Source: Caldifarciminota bacterium (GTDB taxonomy: Bacteria > Hydrothermota > Hydrothermia > LBFQ01). Taken from it: DNA of 64,000 nt. The first letter of the stretch is position 1, and every line of letters begins with the position of its first letter. The DNA lies in NCBI GenBank assembly GCA_027003075.1, contig JALWYV010000040.1, forward strand, positions 1-64,000. The letters are read 5' to 3'. Shown piece by piece: positions 25,427 through 34,288 of this stretch. The notes under the pieces are model-generated. The model saw nothing but the letters and a program-made list of their open reading frames with translations, did not search any database and was not told the DNA's origin. A program made the position numbers and the translations under genes.

Positions 25427-26521
25427 TCATACTTTCCCGTAGTACCCCCTTATGCTCTCTATCACGTATTCCACCTGCCAGTCCTCCATCTCCGGGTAGA
25501 TGGGCAAGCTCAACACCTCCTTCGCCGCCCTCTCCGCCTCCGGGAACTGTCCCTCCCTGTACCCGAACTCCTCTTTCAGCACCCTCTGGAGATGAAGGGG
25601 AACGGGGTAAAAGACGGACACACCTATACCCTTTCTCCTCAGATAATCGGCAAGGTCGTCCCTATTCTCTGCCCTTATTGTGTACTGGTGAAATACGTGT
25701 ACGTTCCCCTCGTCTATGTACGGCACCTTAACGACCTCCCTTAGCTCACGGGTGTAAACGGATGCTATCTCCCTCCGGCGGGCGTTCCACCTTTCCAGAT
25801 AACGGAGTTTCGCCGTAAGGAAGGCGGCCTGAATCTCGTCCATACGGCTGTTGTATCCCACGTCGTCGTGGACGTACTTATCGGTCTGGCTGTGGACACG
25901 GAACCTCCTCGCCCTCCCGGCGATATGGGGGTCGTCCGTCGTTATGGCTCCAGCGTCCCCGAGGGCCGAAAGGTTCTTCGTGGGGTAGAAGCTGAACGCG
26001 GCAGCGTCTCCGAGACTCCCTACCTTTCTACCTTTCCTTTCGGCACCTACGGCCTGTGCGGCGTCCTCAAGGACCTTCACGCCGGGGTACCTCATCTCCT
26101 CAACCCGTGCGGGCTGTCCGTAGAGGTGTACGGGGAGTACGGCCTTCGTCCTTCGGGTGATCGCATCCTCCACGGCCTCAGGGTTCAGGTTGAACGTGTC
26201 CGGGTCTATGTCGGCGAATACAGGCCTCGCCCCCACCAGTAGTATCGCCTCAACGGTGGCGTAGAAGGAGAAGGGGGTAGTTATAATCTCGTCCCCCTTC
26301 CCCACGCCGATTGCCCTCAAACTTAGAACGAGGGCGTCCGTACCGCTGTTTACCCCTACGGTGTGGTTCACTCCTATGTACCGGGAGAACTCCTCCTCAA
26401 ACCTCCTCAGCCGTGGCCCAAGGACGAAGTGGCCGTCGGACAGTATTTCCCTTAGTGCCCTCTCAAACTCCTTACGGAAAGGGGCGTTCTGCCTGACGAG
26501 GTTTACGGGCGGTACCTTCAA
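25427..26521 (-). CDS. DegT/DnrJ/EryC1/StrS-family aminotransferase
   Basis: A 364-residue PLP-dependent aminotransferase of the sugar-aminotransferase family. It has NSGTDALVLSLRA (phosphate-binding), the EDAAQAVGAE motif with the PLP-ring Asp, the Schiff-base lysine in SFYPTKNLSALGDAGA, and the C-terminal H-FHQYTI signature. Members usually aminate 3- or 4-keto nucleotide sugars for surface polysaccharides or antibiotics. It begins at a TTG 2 bases after the stop of the Kbl-like gene, so the two are probably one transcript. Confidence 0.88.
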   Translation of the reverse strand: MKVPPVNLVRQNAPFRKEFERALREILSDGHFVLGPRLRRFEEEFSRYIGVNHTVGVNSGTDALVLSLRAIGVGKGDEIITTPFSFYATVEAILLVGARPVFADIDPDTFNLNPEAVEDAITRRTKAVLPVHLYGQPARVEEMRYPGVKVLEDAAQAVGAERKGRKVGSLGDAAAFSFYPTKNLSALGDAGAITTDDPHIAGRARRFRVHSQTDKYVHDDVGYNSRMDEIQAAFLTAKLRYLERWNARRREIASVYTRELREVVKVPYIDEGNVHVFHQYTIRAENRDDLADYLRRKGIGVSVFYPVPLHLQRVLKEEFGYREGQFPEAERAAKEVLSLPIYPEMEDWQVEYVIESIRGYYGKV

Positions 26522-26523
26522 AC

Positions 26524-27711
26524 CTATATTACCCGCAGCTCTTTCCCGACCTTCACAAACTTGTCAACGGCGTAGTCCAGATCGTCTTTGGTGTGTATGG
26601 CGGAGATCATAACCCTGAGACGGGCGGTCCCTTTAGGCACCGTGGGGTACACTATGGCCTGCACGAATACACCCTCCTCAAACAGCCTCTTGCTGAACTC
26701 CTGAGCCACCGGCTCGTCCCCTACTACTATGGGCGTGATGGGGGTCTGGCTCTTCCAGGTATTGAACCCTTCCTCCTGCATCCTCTTCTTGAAGTAGTTG
26801 GCGTTGTCCCACAGCCTCCTGACCCTGTCCTCGCTCTCCTGAAGGATCTTAACCGCCTCTATGGACGCCGCCGTATCCGGCACCGTCGTGGCCGACGAGA
26901 ACAGGAAGGGACGGGACTTCTGGTGGAGGTACTCCACAACCGTCTTCGTGGATGCGGCGTATCCTCCCACGACCCCGAAGGCTTTGGACAGAGTACCTAT
27001 CTCTATGTCCACCTCGCCGTGCAGACCGAAATGGTCAACTATACCACGTCCACCTCTTCCGAGGACCCCCTCACCGTGGGCGTCGTCAACCATGAGTATG
27101 GCGTCGTACTCCTTGGCCAGCTTGAGTATGTCCGGCAGGGGAGCTATGTCCCCGTCCATGGAGAATACACCGTCCGTAACTATGAGCGCCCTCTTGCCCT
27201 CGTGCCTGTGTTCCTTCAGTTTCCTTTCCAGATCCTCAACGTCGGCGTGGGCGTAGCGGACGATCTTCGCCCTTGATAGACGGCAACCGTCTATGATGGA
27301 AGCGTGGTTGAGTTCGTCGGAGAATATAACGTCCTCTCTCCCAACTATGGCTGGTATTACGGAGAGGTTGGAGTTGAAGCCGCTCTGATAGGAGATCACG
27401 TCCTCGGCCATCTTAAACTCGGCGAGCATCCTCTCAAGTACCCTGTGGAGGGTCATGGTACCGGATATGGTACGCACCGCAGCGGGGCCGATGCCGTACT
27501 CGTCTATGGCCCTCTTCGCCGCCTCCCTAAGGCGCGGTTCGTTCGCAAAGCCGAGGTAGTTGTTGGACGTGAGGTTAAGCACCCTCTTACCGTCCACCAC
27601 TATCCACGCGTCCACGGGGGACTGGACGGTACGGATATAGACGTAGAAGCCCGTGTTCTTTAACGTCTGAAGCTCCTTTTCAAGTTCCTCGTTGAACTTT
27701 ACGTTTGCCAT
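26524..27711 (-). CDS. kbl: Glycine C-acetyltransferase / AOS-family enzyme (Kbl-like)
   Basis: A 395-residue PLP enzyme of the alpha-oxoamine synthase family. Typical elements: [40 protein letters not shown], the PLP-ring Asp in [11 protein letters not shown] and the Schiff-base Lys in [13 protein letters not shown]. Length and the [12 protein letters not shown]-terminus fit 2-amino-3-ketobutyrate CoA ligase (Kbl), which splits the threonine product into glycine and acetyl-CoA. BioF or a sphingolipid-type synthase cannot be excluded, and no tdh is nearby. TAAAAT precedes the ATG. Confidence 0.82.
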   Translation of the reverse strand: MANVKFNEELEKELQTLKNTGFYVYIRTVQSPVDAWIVVDGKRVLNLTSNNYLGFANEPRLREAAKRAIDEYGIGPAAVRTISGTMTLHRVLERMLAEFKMAEDVISYQSGFNSNLSVIPAIVGREDVIFSDELNHASIIDGCRLSRAKIVRYAHADVEDLERKLKEHRHEGKRALIVTDGVFSMDGDIAPLPDILKLAKEYDAILMVDDAHGEGVLGRGGRGIVDHFGLHGEVDIEIGTLSKAFGVVGGYAASTKTVVEYLHQKSRPFLFSSATTVPDTAASIEAVKILQESEDRVRRLWDNANYFKKRMQEEGFNTWKSQTPITPIVVGDEPVAQEFSKRLFEEGVFVQAIVYPTVPKGTARLRVMISAIHTKDDLDYAVDKFVKVGKELRVI

Positions 27712-27719
27712 AAGGAGGT

Positions 27720-27725
27720 ATTTTA
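27720..27725 (-). promoter_or_regulatory. -10 box TAAAAT of the kbl-degT operon
   Basis: TAAAAT on the minus strand 8 bases before the ATG at 27711. The intervening CCTCC is the complement of, not a match to, a Shine-Dalgarno sequence. Confidence 0.5.
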
Positions 27726-28048
27726 ATCCTGCGTTGCCGTGGATTTAGTCCGTTGACGGTATCACGTCTTGGAACGGTGCAATCTCACCTTCACTCCCAC
27801 CGAAACGTGTCGGATGCGATAAAATTTTAACCCAAAACCCCAAATTTTTAAACTGGTACTTTGAATTTTTGCGAATATAACTTTTAAATTTCAAAGACGG
27901 ACTGTGTGCAGCATCGTAGTACTCACGCCAATAAAGGGACCTTGCCGGTGTGAACAAAGGATTTATCTCTACGAATTAGCACCTGAACGACTGTGCCGTT
28001 CCCATCACCGAGGCCGATCGTGTCCGTTAAGGGTATGCGCTTCCCGCT

Positions 28049-28054
28049 TAGAAT
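28049..28054 (+). promoter_or_regulatory. -10 box TAGAAT of the biotin carboxylase gene
   Basis: TAGAAT 6 bases before the GTG at 28061. Confidence 0.6.
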
Positions 28055-28060
28055 GGCGGC

Positions 28061-29509
28061 GTGAAAGTCCTCATAGCAAACAGGGGGGAAATAGCCGTAA
28101 GGATTGAGCGGACGCTTAGGGATCTCGGTTTCGTTTCCGTGGCCGTATTCTCAAACCCCGATAGAAACGCCCTGCACGTGATAAACGCCGACCTCACCGT
28201 TGATATCGGTGGGGATACACCGACCACCAGCTACCTTGACATCGGCAAGATACTGTGGGCGGCCAGAAAGTCCGGAGCAGAGGCCATTCATCCGGGGTAC
28301 GGTTTCCTCTCCGAAAGGCCCGACTTCGCACGCGAGGTGATAAGGCACGGTCTCGTATTCGTGGGTCCGGATCCGGAGGCCATGGAGAGGGCGGGGGACA
28401 AGGTGGAAGCCCGCAGGACTGCCGCTGCCGCCGGGGTTCCGCTCCTTGAGGGTACGGACGCCATAGAGGACGTGGGGACGGCCCTGGAACTGGCCAGAGA
28501 CGTCGGCTATCCCCTGATGATCAAGGCGGCCGCCGGTGGAGGGGGAAAGGGTATGCGGATAGCCCGGAGCGAGAAGGAGTTGAGGGAACTCTTTCCCATG
28601 GCTTCGGCCGAAGCGAAAGCGGCCTTCGGAGACGGCAGGCTTTACCTTGAGAGGCTCGTTTTAAACCCCCACCACGTTGAGGTCCAGATAATAGCGGACA
28701 GGCATGGGAACGTATTCGCCCTCGGGGAGAGGGAATGTTCCCTTCAGAGGAGGCATCAGAAGTTCATAGAGGAGACGCCGTCGCCTATAATAGACGAGAG
28801 GACCCGTAAGGATATACAGGAGGCGGCGGTTGAGTTCGCAAGGGCAATAGGGTACACCAACGCCGGAACGGTTGAGTTTCTCTACGACGAAGACAGGGGG
28901 AAGTTCTACTTCCTTGAGATGAACGCCCGCCTTCAGGTGGAGCATCCGGTCACGGAGATGATAACCGGTCTGGATCTGGTTGAGCTCCAGATGATGGTCG
29001 CCATGGGTGAAAGGCTGAATCTAAAAGAAATTGAGAGGAGGGGACATTCTATAGAGGCCCGTATAAACGCTGAGGACCCTTACGAGGACTTCGCCCCTTC
29101 AACGGGGAAGATAGAGTTCCTTCAGGAGCCGGCCGGACCGTTTACCCGTGTGGACAGCGGCATATACGCCGGATACGAGGTTCCGGTTTTCTACGACCCC
29201 ATCCTCGCGAAGGTCATAACGTGGGGGCCGGATAGGGAGACCGCCCGGAGGAGACTCCTGAGGAGCCTCTACGAGTACCGGGTATTTGGAATAAGGACGA
29301 ACATCCCGTACCTTCGGGAGGTGATAGAGAGCGACCCCTTCGTACGGGGGAGATACACGACCAACTTCTCAAAGGAATTCGTATTTGAGCCGGAGTATCC
29401 GGACTACCTTTACCATCTCGCCGCGGCTGAGCCTCCGAAGAAGACGATAACAGGAAGTACGGGTAAGGTTAGCCTCTGGAAGATGTTTAAAGACTATTCG
29501 GAGTTCTAG
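28061..29509 (+). CDS. accC: Biotin carboxylase (AccC/PycA-type)
   Basis: Carboxylates biotin carried on a partner protein, using ATP and bicarbonate. The 482 residues contain the N-terminal MKVLIANRGEIAVR Rossmann-like start, HPGYGFLSERPDF, the glycine-rich ATP-grasp loop KAAAGGGGKGMR, RRHQKF, and the catalytic EMNARLQVEHPVTEM. About 30 residues after the usual end (PDYLYHLAAAEPPKKT) are typical of stand-alone pyruvate or acyl-CoA carboxylase A subunits. No biotin carrier or carboxyltransferase gene is adjacent, so the target acid is unclear. GTG start. Confidence 0.9.
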   Translation: MKVLIANRGEIAVRIERTLRDLGFVSVAVFSNPDRNALHVINADLTVDIGGDTPTTSYLDIGKILWAARKSGAEAIHPGYGFLSERPDFAREVIRHGLVFVGPDPEAMERAGDKVEARRTAAAAGVPLLEGTDAIEDVGTALELARDVGYPLMIKAAAGGGGKGMRIARSEKELRELFPMASAEAKAAFGDGRLYLERLVLNPHHVEVQIIADRHGNVFALGERECSLQRRHQKFIEETPSPIIDERTRKDIQEAAVEFARAIGYTNAGTVEFLYDEDRGKFYFLEMNARLQVEHPVTEMITGLDLVELQMMVAMGERLNLKEIERRGHSIEARINAEDPYEDFAPSTGKIEFLQEPAGPFTRVDSGIYAGYEVPVFYDPILAKVITWGPDRETARRRLLRSLYEYRVFGIRTNIPYLREVIESDPFVRGRYTTNFSKEFVFEPEYPDYLYHLAAAEPPKKTITGSTGKVSLWKMFKDYSEF

Positions 29510-30006
29510 CGCCTGCGTCTTTTCTTTTTGCCCGCCCTCTTCAAGGTGGACCACAGGGCGTCCATGGCTATGTGGAGGGTATCCGCAAAGAGGGCGCCGG
29601 CCATAAAGGGTCCCCATACTTCGGGTTTCAATATCACGTACGGGTCAAGGCGGGGAGGGGAGAGACCAGCGTAATGGAGGAAGCCGACGAAGGCGAACCA
29701 GAAGACCGTAAAGACCAGAAACAGGTACCCCAGACGGGTCAGGATACCCACGATAGGGTAGTGGGATACCCCCCTGTGGGGGACGACGGAGGAGTAGGGT
29801 TTCCAGATAAAGGAGAGGTGTCCCCACCTCTTAACGGGACGTGTACCCTCCAGGTCCAGATCCGGTGAGAGGTAGTAGGTTGCGAAGAGGGAGCCGAGGA
29901 CGAACAGGACGATGTCCGAGACCTCAAACCCGTGGTTGTAGGCCACCGGTACGGTGGCAAATGTGAGTACGGTGTTTACGGTATCATGAACCTTTCCGGA
30001 CGGCAT
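29506..30006 (-). CDS. DUF2227-type membrane protein with metal-binding residues
   Basis: A 166-residue protein like the DUF2227/YdjM-type membrane-bound putative metal-dependent hydrolases. Conserved polar residues: His7 near the start (GKVHDTVN), YYLSPDLDLEGT, the VPHRGVSHYP motif and ADTLHIAMDA. Three hydrophobic stretches (about 18-45, 86-112, 130-150) suggest membrane insertion, and the C-terminus is KKKRRRR. Catalytic activity is not proven for the family. Its ATG lies inside the nitrilase gene (23-base overlap), so it is translated from the same mRNA. Confidence 0.75.
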   Translation of the reverse strand: MPSGKVHDTVNTVLTFATVPVAYNHGFEVSDIVLFVLGSLFATYYLSPDLDLEGTRPVKRWGHLSFIWKPYSSVVPHRGVSHYPIVGILTRLGYLFLVFTVFWFAFVGFLHYAGLSPPRLDPYVILKPEVWGPFMAGALFADTLHIAMDALWSTLKRAGKKKRRRR

Positions 30007-30790
30007 GGTTCAGGTGTTCCCTCAGGGTGGCCGAGTTGTACCGGGCCGCCCTCCTCAGCTCCGTGTCTATCTCCCCGAAGAGGAGAGCCTCCTCAAATAG
30101 GGGAGCCTCCGCGGACACCGTACCGTTCCCCTGATATATCCGTGAGCCTCCGAAGAAGATTATACCGTCCTCCACGCCCACACGGTTGGCGTACACCGTA
30201 GGAGTGCCAAAGTAGAGGGAGGGGAGGGATGCTATGCGGTGCCATACCTCAACGGCCGTGCCACCCTGTACGATCCGCAGGGGGTTGTTGGCCGAAAGGA
30301 TAAAGAGGTCGGCGTCCGCCCGACTCAGGTAGGCGTCCATGTGCCAGGCGTCCTCGCATATCATAATCGCCAGGTCCCCGAGAGGGGTATTTATTTTCTC
30401 AAAGCCGGGGCCTGCCGTGAAGTACCTCCCCTCGTCAAACATACCGTACGTGGGAAGGTATACCTTCCGGTGTATCCCCAGAATGCCATCGCCGGAGAGG
30501 ACGACTATGGCGTTGTAGAACATATCCCTCTCCTCTATCACCGCCCCGATGAGCGCCACGCTATTGCCGAGAAGGCCTGAGATCTCCGTCCATACTCCGT
30601 CTTCAAGTTTTAAAGACACCTGTGGCACGAGCCACCCGAGGAGGTAGCCCGTCAGACTCAACTCCGGGAAGACTATCAGGTCAACTCCCCTATCCACAGC
30701 TTCGGAGATCATCTCCCGGTGCCTCTCAAGGTTCTTTTCTACATCTGCGAGGATGGGTTTAAACTGCACTACGGCCGTGCGAATGAGCAT
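29984..30790 (-). CDS. Carbon-nitrogen hydrolase (nitrilase superfamily)
   Basis: A 268-residue amidase with the full catalytic triad: Glu43 (FPELSLTGY), Lys109 (HRKVYLP) and Cys145 (MICEDAW). The PTYGMFDEGRYF segment after the lysine is typical of the glutaminase domain of NAD synthetases and close nitrilase relatives. It may therefore be a free-standing amidase supplying ammonia, but the substrate is unknown. TACAAT lies 8 bases before the ATG at 30790. It heads an operon with the DUF2227 gene. Confidence 0.85.
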   Translation of the reverse strand: MLIRTAVVQFKPILADVEKNLERHREMISEAVDRGVDLIVFPELSLTGYLLGWLVPQVSLKLEDGVWTEISGLLGNSVALIGAVIEERDMFYNAIVVLSGDGILGIHRKVYLPTYGMFDEGRYFTAGPGFEKINTPLGDLAIMICEDAWHMDAYLSRADADLFILSANNPLRIVQGGTAVEVWHRIASLPSLYFGTPTVYANRVGVEDGIIFFGGSRIYQGNGTVSAEAPLFEEALLFGEIDTELRRAARYNSATLREHLNHAVRKGS

Positions 30791-30798
30791 GGAAGGGG

Positions 30799-30804
30799 AT
30801 TGTA
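30799..30804 (-). promoter_or_regulatory. -10 box TACAAT of the nitrilase operon
   Basis: TACAAT on the minus strand 8 bases before the ATG at 30790. Confidence 0.5.
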
Positions 30805-30872
30805 AGGTCGGCCGACCGGTTAACTATGACCGTAATGATGGTAAAATGTCCTTCCAAATCTTGCATCCCCTT

Positions 30873-30878
30873 GATAAT
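30873..30878 (+). promoter_or_regulatory. -10 box GATAAT of the transglutaminase-like gene
   Basis: GATAAT (in TTGATAAT) 5 bases before the ATG at 30884; weaker match than the others. Confidence 0.4.
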
Positions 30879-30883
30879 ACGCT

Positions 30884-31531
30884 ATGTTTCCCCTTATCCT
30901 CTCCCTCTTTGAAGTTCCCGACAGTATAGTCAATCTCGTCCTGAAGGTGAAACGCAAGGAGGTGAGGTACCTTATCAGGGTAGGGGGTCTGGACACGGTG
31001 ATGGGTTATAGCAACCCTCGTCTCCTGAGGGCCATGGCCATCTTCCTCCTACTCTCAAGGGGGGACCTCACACGGTGGGATTACGCCAACAACTCCTACC
31101 GGGGAAAGCAGTACTACCTCCCGGATATGCTCCCGACCCTTGGCAAGGCGAGGGAGTACGACTGCGACGAGTTCTCTCAGGTACTTTTAAGGGCTATGAG
31201 GGACAACGGCTACAGGGCCTACTTCTACGTCCCCTTTCCCGTCCATATGGCCGTGATAGTAGAAATAGATGGGAGGTGGGTGGAGTTTGACCCCTCCCTC
31301 ATAGAGTACCCACCGGTGAAGGTCGTGAAGAGTGAGCCTTACTTCGCACTCCTCGGCGATAGCGTTGGGTACAGGGACAGGTGGACGTACAGGGAGCAGA
31401 GCAGGATAGACAGACGGTACGTCCGGAGGGTAATACCTCTCCTCTACAAAAGGGCCATGGCCAACCCCCGAAACGGACGGAAGTACTTCAAAAGGTACCT
31501 TGAGGACGTGAGGAGGAGGCTGGGTGGATAA
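30884..31531 (+). CDS. Exported transglutaminase-like cysteine protein
   Basis: A 215-residue protein with a short hydrophobic leader (MFPLILSLF). A Cys-His-Asp set in the order and spacing of transglutaminase-like proteases is visible: Cys in AREYDCDEFSQVLLRAM, His in VPFPVHMAVIVEIDGRW and Asp in VEFDPSL. Family members cleave or crosslink peptide bonds, and some bacterial ones trim envelope proteins. The C-terminal 70 residues are basic and helical. The substrate is unknown. It converges on the barrel gene with only 2 bases between stops. Confidence 0.65.
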   Translation: MFPLILSLFEVPDSIVNLVLKVKRKEVRYLIRVGGLDTVMGYSNPRLLRAMAIFLLLSRGDLTRWDYANNSYRGKQYYLPDMLPTLGKAREYDCDEFSQVLLRAMRDNGYRAYFYVPFPVHMAVIVEIDGRWVEFDPSLIEYPPVKVVKSEPYFALLGDSVGYRDRWTYREQSRIDRRYVRRVIPLLYKRAMANPRNGRKYFKRYLEDVRRRLGG

Positions 31532-31533
31532 CC

Positions 31534-32811
31534 CTACATCGTGAAGTACAGGTTGAGTCCGAGTTTTATACCCGTGAACGGAGGCTCGTACCTGCACACA
31601 CCGGCGGAGCATACCACATCTCCAGAGAAGGACCCGTAGGAGGCGTAGACCCGTAGAAAGGAGAAGTTGTCGTACGAGAACTCAATCACCCTGTCGGCCT
31701 TTTTACTCAGGGCATAGTATCTTCCGGAAAGGGCTACGGTTAACCCACCGTATATGAAGGTCAGCGAAACGTAGGGCTGATCCTCCCATTTCTCCTTGTA
31801 GGGTCTCCTCCTGTACTCAGCGTAGGCTATAACTCCAAAGGGGGCGTTGTACTTCACTTCAAGGAAGGCCTGCCTCTCGTTCAGGTTCTTTCCCCAGTCA
31901 AGATGGTGGGAGCCGACCTTCACCGTAAACGGGCCGATATCCCTGTAGTAAGATGCGGCGTAGTACTTCATGACGATGTCGCCGTCGTGGTTGTAGGACC
32001 TTCCCAGTTCCGTGGAGAAGGTGGAGTAGGAGAGGTAAACGTTTCCGCCCATCTCGTCCCTTCCCTCCGTTGGGAGCAGACCGTACCCGTTCGCGGGGGA
32101 GGGAAGGTTGAACTCCTGAAACACCCTGTAGTAGTCCTTTAACTCCGCACCTAAGACCAGCGGCCCCGTGGTGTACTCGGCGTTTCCGTAGATGCCGTAT
32201 CCGTCGTTCTGGCCGTAGGTGTTTATATCGTAACCGTACCTGTAGGCTCCTTCAAGGTAGAGGGAGAGAGGGCCGAGGGGAAGGTTCACGTACCCTCCCG
32301 GAAGGAGGCCGGTGCCTTCGTCCCGACCGTAGAGGTCGTAGAGGGAAAGGTTAAGCCCCAGTTCCACCGGGCCAAAGGTAGGGGTGGCGTACAGGCCACC
32401 GAGGAGGAGGGTGTCCCTGTCCGACGAGTAGTATATCCATCGCCTTTTAACGCCGGCGTAAGCCCGAAGGAAGGAGTACCCTAAGTGCACCCCTCTCAAA
32501 GTCGCCTCTAACAGAGCCTTATCGTCGTCCGATAGAAATAGGGATAGGCCCCGGCCGAACGCGAGAGGTTCGTCCCCGATGGATAGGCTCAGATTTCCGA
32601 AGTTCCTGCGAACGTAAAAGCGGAAGACGTTAAGGGAATAGGTATCGCCGTGGAGGGAAGCGGGAGCGTAAGGCCTGTAATCCCTCAGCTGGAGAAAGAG
32701 CTCGCCACCGAAGGGGTAGGCGGTAAACTTCACCTCGTTAAGGCTCTTTACGCTGTCGGCGTACCAAAACGTTCCGCCGTAGGAGGCGGTAAAAGAGAGG
32801 AGGTATATCAT
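31534..32811 (-). CDS. DUF6029-like outer-membrane beta-barrel protein
   Basis: A 425-residue protein with leader MIYLLSFTAS and then about 16-18 amphipathic, aromatic-ended strands ending in a Phe-Thr-Met C-terminus, as expected for a barrel. The order, and segments such as NVFRFYVRRNFGNLSLSIGD, GRGLSLFL and GPLVLGAELKDYYRVFQEF, fit the DUF6029 family of Bacteroidetes-type genomes. A late extracellular or periplasmic loop has two cysteines (VVCSAGVCRYEPP). It is the last gene of a four-gene operon; its ATG overlaps the TlpA-like stop as ATGA. Confidence 0.75.
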   Translation of the reverse strand: MIYLLSFTASYGGTFWYADSVKSLNEVKFTAYPFGGELFLQLRDYRPYAPASLHGDTYSLNVFRFYVRRNFGNLSLSIGDEPLAFGRGLSLFLSDDDKALLEATLRGVHLGYSFLRAYAGVKRRWIYYSSDRDTLLLGGLYATPTFGPVELGLNLSLYDLYGRDEGTGLLPGGYVNLPLGPLSLYLEGAYRYGYDINTYGQNDGYGIYGNAEYTTGPLVLGAELKDYYRVFQEFNLPSPANGYGLLPTEGRDEMGGNVYLSYSTFSTELGRSYNHDGDIVMKYYAASYYRDIGPFTVKVGSHHLDWGKNLNERQAFLEVKYNAPFGVIAYAEYRRRPYKEKWEDQPYVSLTFIYGGLTVALSGRYYALSKKADRVIEFSYDNFSFLRVYASYGSFSGDVVCSAGVCRYEPPFTGIKLGLNLYFTM

Positions 32812-33221
32812 CTCAGGTTGAGGGCGCGTTTTATCATGTCAACGAGGCGGGGGTTGAAGCCGAATATCTTCTTCTTCATCTTCCCGCCCTTCTCGTACAC
32901 GATCACGGTGGGGAGGCCGAAGACACCGTACCGGGAGGATATCTTCTTACCCTCGTCTATTATTATCGGAAAGTTCCAGCCGTGGGATTTGGCCATCTGA
33001 CGGACCCGATTGATGTTGCGCTTGCTGTCCTGACTTATGGCGATGATTACTACATCCTCCCTCTTACCGAACTCCCCGTTGAGTTTGTCCAGTTCCTCGT
33101 CGCAGTGGTTACACCAGGTAGCCCAGAAGTCAAGGATGACGTGCTTCTCCTTCATGAGGCTGTCAACGTTCACCCTGTTGCCGTATATGTCGGTTGCTAC
33201 AAAGGTCAAAAGCCAGATCAT
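32808..33221 (-). CDS. Exported TlpA-like thiol-disulfide oxidoreductase
   Basis: A 137-residue thioredoxin-fold protein with the redox motif CNHC in ILDFWATWCNHCDEELDKL and the cis-proline GLPTVIVYE. The leader is only MIWLLTFVA, after which the mature fold (TDIYGNRVNVDSL) begins at once. It would reduce or exchange disulfides in the periplasm. Its ATG overlaps the Omp28-like stop as ATGA, and its own stop overlaps the barrel start, so it is translationally coupled on both sides. Confidence 0.85.
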   Translation of the reverse strand: MIWLLTFVATDIYGNRVNVDSLMKEKHVILDFWATWCNHCDEELDKLNGEFGKREDVVIIAISQDSKRNINRVRQMAKSHGWNFPIIIDEGKKISSRYGVFGLPTVIVYEKGGKMKKKIFGFNPRLVDMIKRALNLR

Positions 33222-34288
33222 TGCGATATTACCCTCACTTTGAGTTGCCTGAAGATGCGCGGATCGTCGTTGAGATAAACCCTTACGGTGATGTCTCCGG
33301 TGTCAACGGTGGTGGGATATACGGCAAAGTACATGCCGTGGTCGGGAGTTGTAGCCCCGGCGGACAGGGTATTGCTTACCATGTTCGTATCGCTCAGACA
33401 CACCCCCCAGCATATGGTATTGCTCCAGTCCCTCGGTATGCCGGAGAGTTTGAAGGTCAGGTTTAGGTCCCTGTCCGTACGGTTCTCCATACGCAGGTAC
33501 ACCGTGGTGTACTGGTTGAGGGGAGCCGTAGTATCCCCATCGTTGGAGACGTTGGAAAGGGTATAGGTCCCGGCCTTCGCCTGATAACTGCCCACCACCT
33601 TCTTGTCTGAGGAGTTCACTACGACGGTGACGTACAGGTTTTCCGTATTCCACGAAGTATCCACGACGAACTCGGCGTGGGTGGAGTTGGTGCCGGCCCT
33701 TACTGCGTAGTTAGAGTGCGGTTTGACCGATCCGGAAGGCAGGGGAGCGTTGTACTCCGTGAGCATGGTACGTACAACGTCGGATGCGGCCTTTCCGGGG
33801 TTGAGGGAGACGTCTATTACGGCGAGAGAGTCGCCCACAGTGGACGTGGCGGTGATGGAGTATTTAGGAACGTTCTGTGCGCGCTCCTTTATTAGGTTTA
33901 CCCATCGGGATACGTAGTCTCCCCGTTGGGTGTCGTCGTACCCGTGTTCGCTGTAGTCCCCGCCGATTATCGTAATCGGTACCCCATCGGAGGTGCTAAG
34001 GCCGTAGAGGGAGAGGAGGGAGTCTGTGTACGTCGTGTACAGGGGATCCCCGGTATAGGGGTCGTTGGCGTGGTACCTTACGACCACGAGTTTATCCCCG
34101 TAGGCACCGTCAAGGGAGTCTATTATCTCGTTCGCCCCCTTACAGGGTACACACAGGTAGTTGGTAACCTGCTCAACCACGACGGGGTAGGGGAGGCCCC
34201 CATCGGCCTCCCCGTCCTCATCCTTCTTCTTACACGCCGTCAGGACCACGAGTCCCGCGACTAAAACTGCAAGAGCTTTCCGTACCAT
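33218..34288 (-). CDS. Omp28-like thioredoxin-fold lipoprotein
   Basis: A 356-residue lipoprotein with an ordinary basic signal peptide and lipobox at Cys19 (VVLTAC). It has an Omp28-like domain: VVVEQVTNYLCVPCKGANE with the CxxC pair, then VVVRYHANDPYTGDP and GVPITIIGGDY. The C-terminal half (about 180-356) is beta-rich and ends in strands predicted to form an Ig-like domain. Omp28 proteins are secreted or outer-membrane thioredoxin relatives of Bacteroidetes. The gene overlaps the preceding one by 28 bases. Confidence 0.8.
   Translation of the reverse strand: MVRKALAVLVAGLVVLTACKKKDEDGEADGGLPYPVVVEQVTNYLCVPCKGANEIIDSLDGAYGDKLVVVRYHANDPYTGDPLYTTYTDSLLSLYGLSTSDGVPITIIGGDYSEHGYDDTQRGDYVSRWVNLIKERAQNVPKYSITATSTVGDSLAVIDVSLNPGKAASDVVRTMLTEYNAPLPSGSVKPHSNYAVRAGTNSTHAEFVVDTSWNTENLYVTVVVNSSDKKVVGSYQAKAGTYTLSNVSNDGDTTAPLNQYTTVYLRMENRTDRDLNLTFKLSGIPRDWSNTICWGVCLSDTNMVSNTLSAGATTPDHGMYFAVYPTTVDTGDITVRVYLNDDPRIFRQLKVRVISQ

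Larger units (their letters stand above)
27712..28060. other. 349-base divergent intergenic region
   Basis: No gene I can support. The centre (27820-27900) is strongly AT-rich and holds an imperfect inverted repeat, CTTTGAA at 27859-27865 against TTCAAAG at 27890-27896. A 70-codon minus-strand frame exists but reads through AT-rich sequence with no family likeness or start signal. It may contain upstream promoter elements for accC or kbl, or a small RNA. Confidence 0.5.

Noticed and set aside
27745..27957. 70-codon minus-strand frame in the kbl-accC gap
   Set aside because: It crosses AT-rich sequence, has no ribosome binding site or -10 box near its start and no family likeness.
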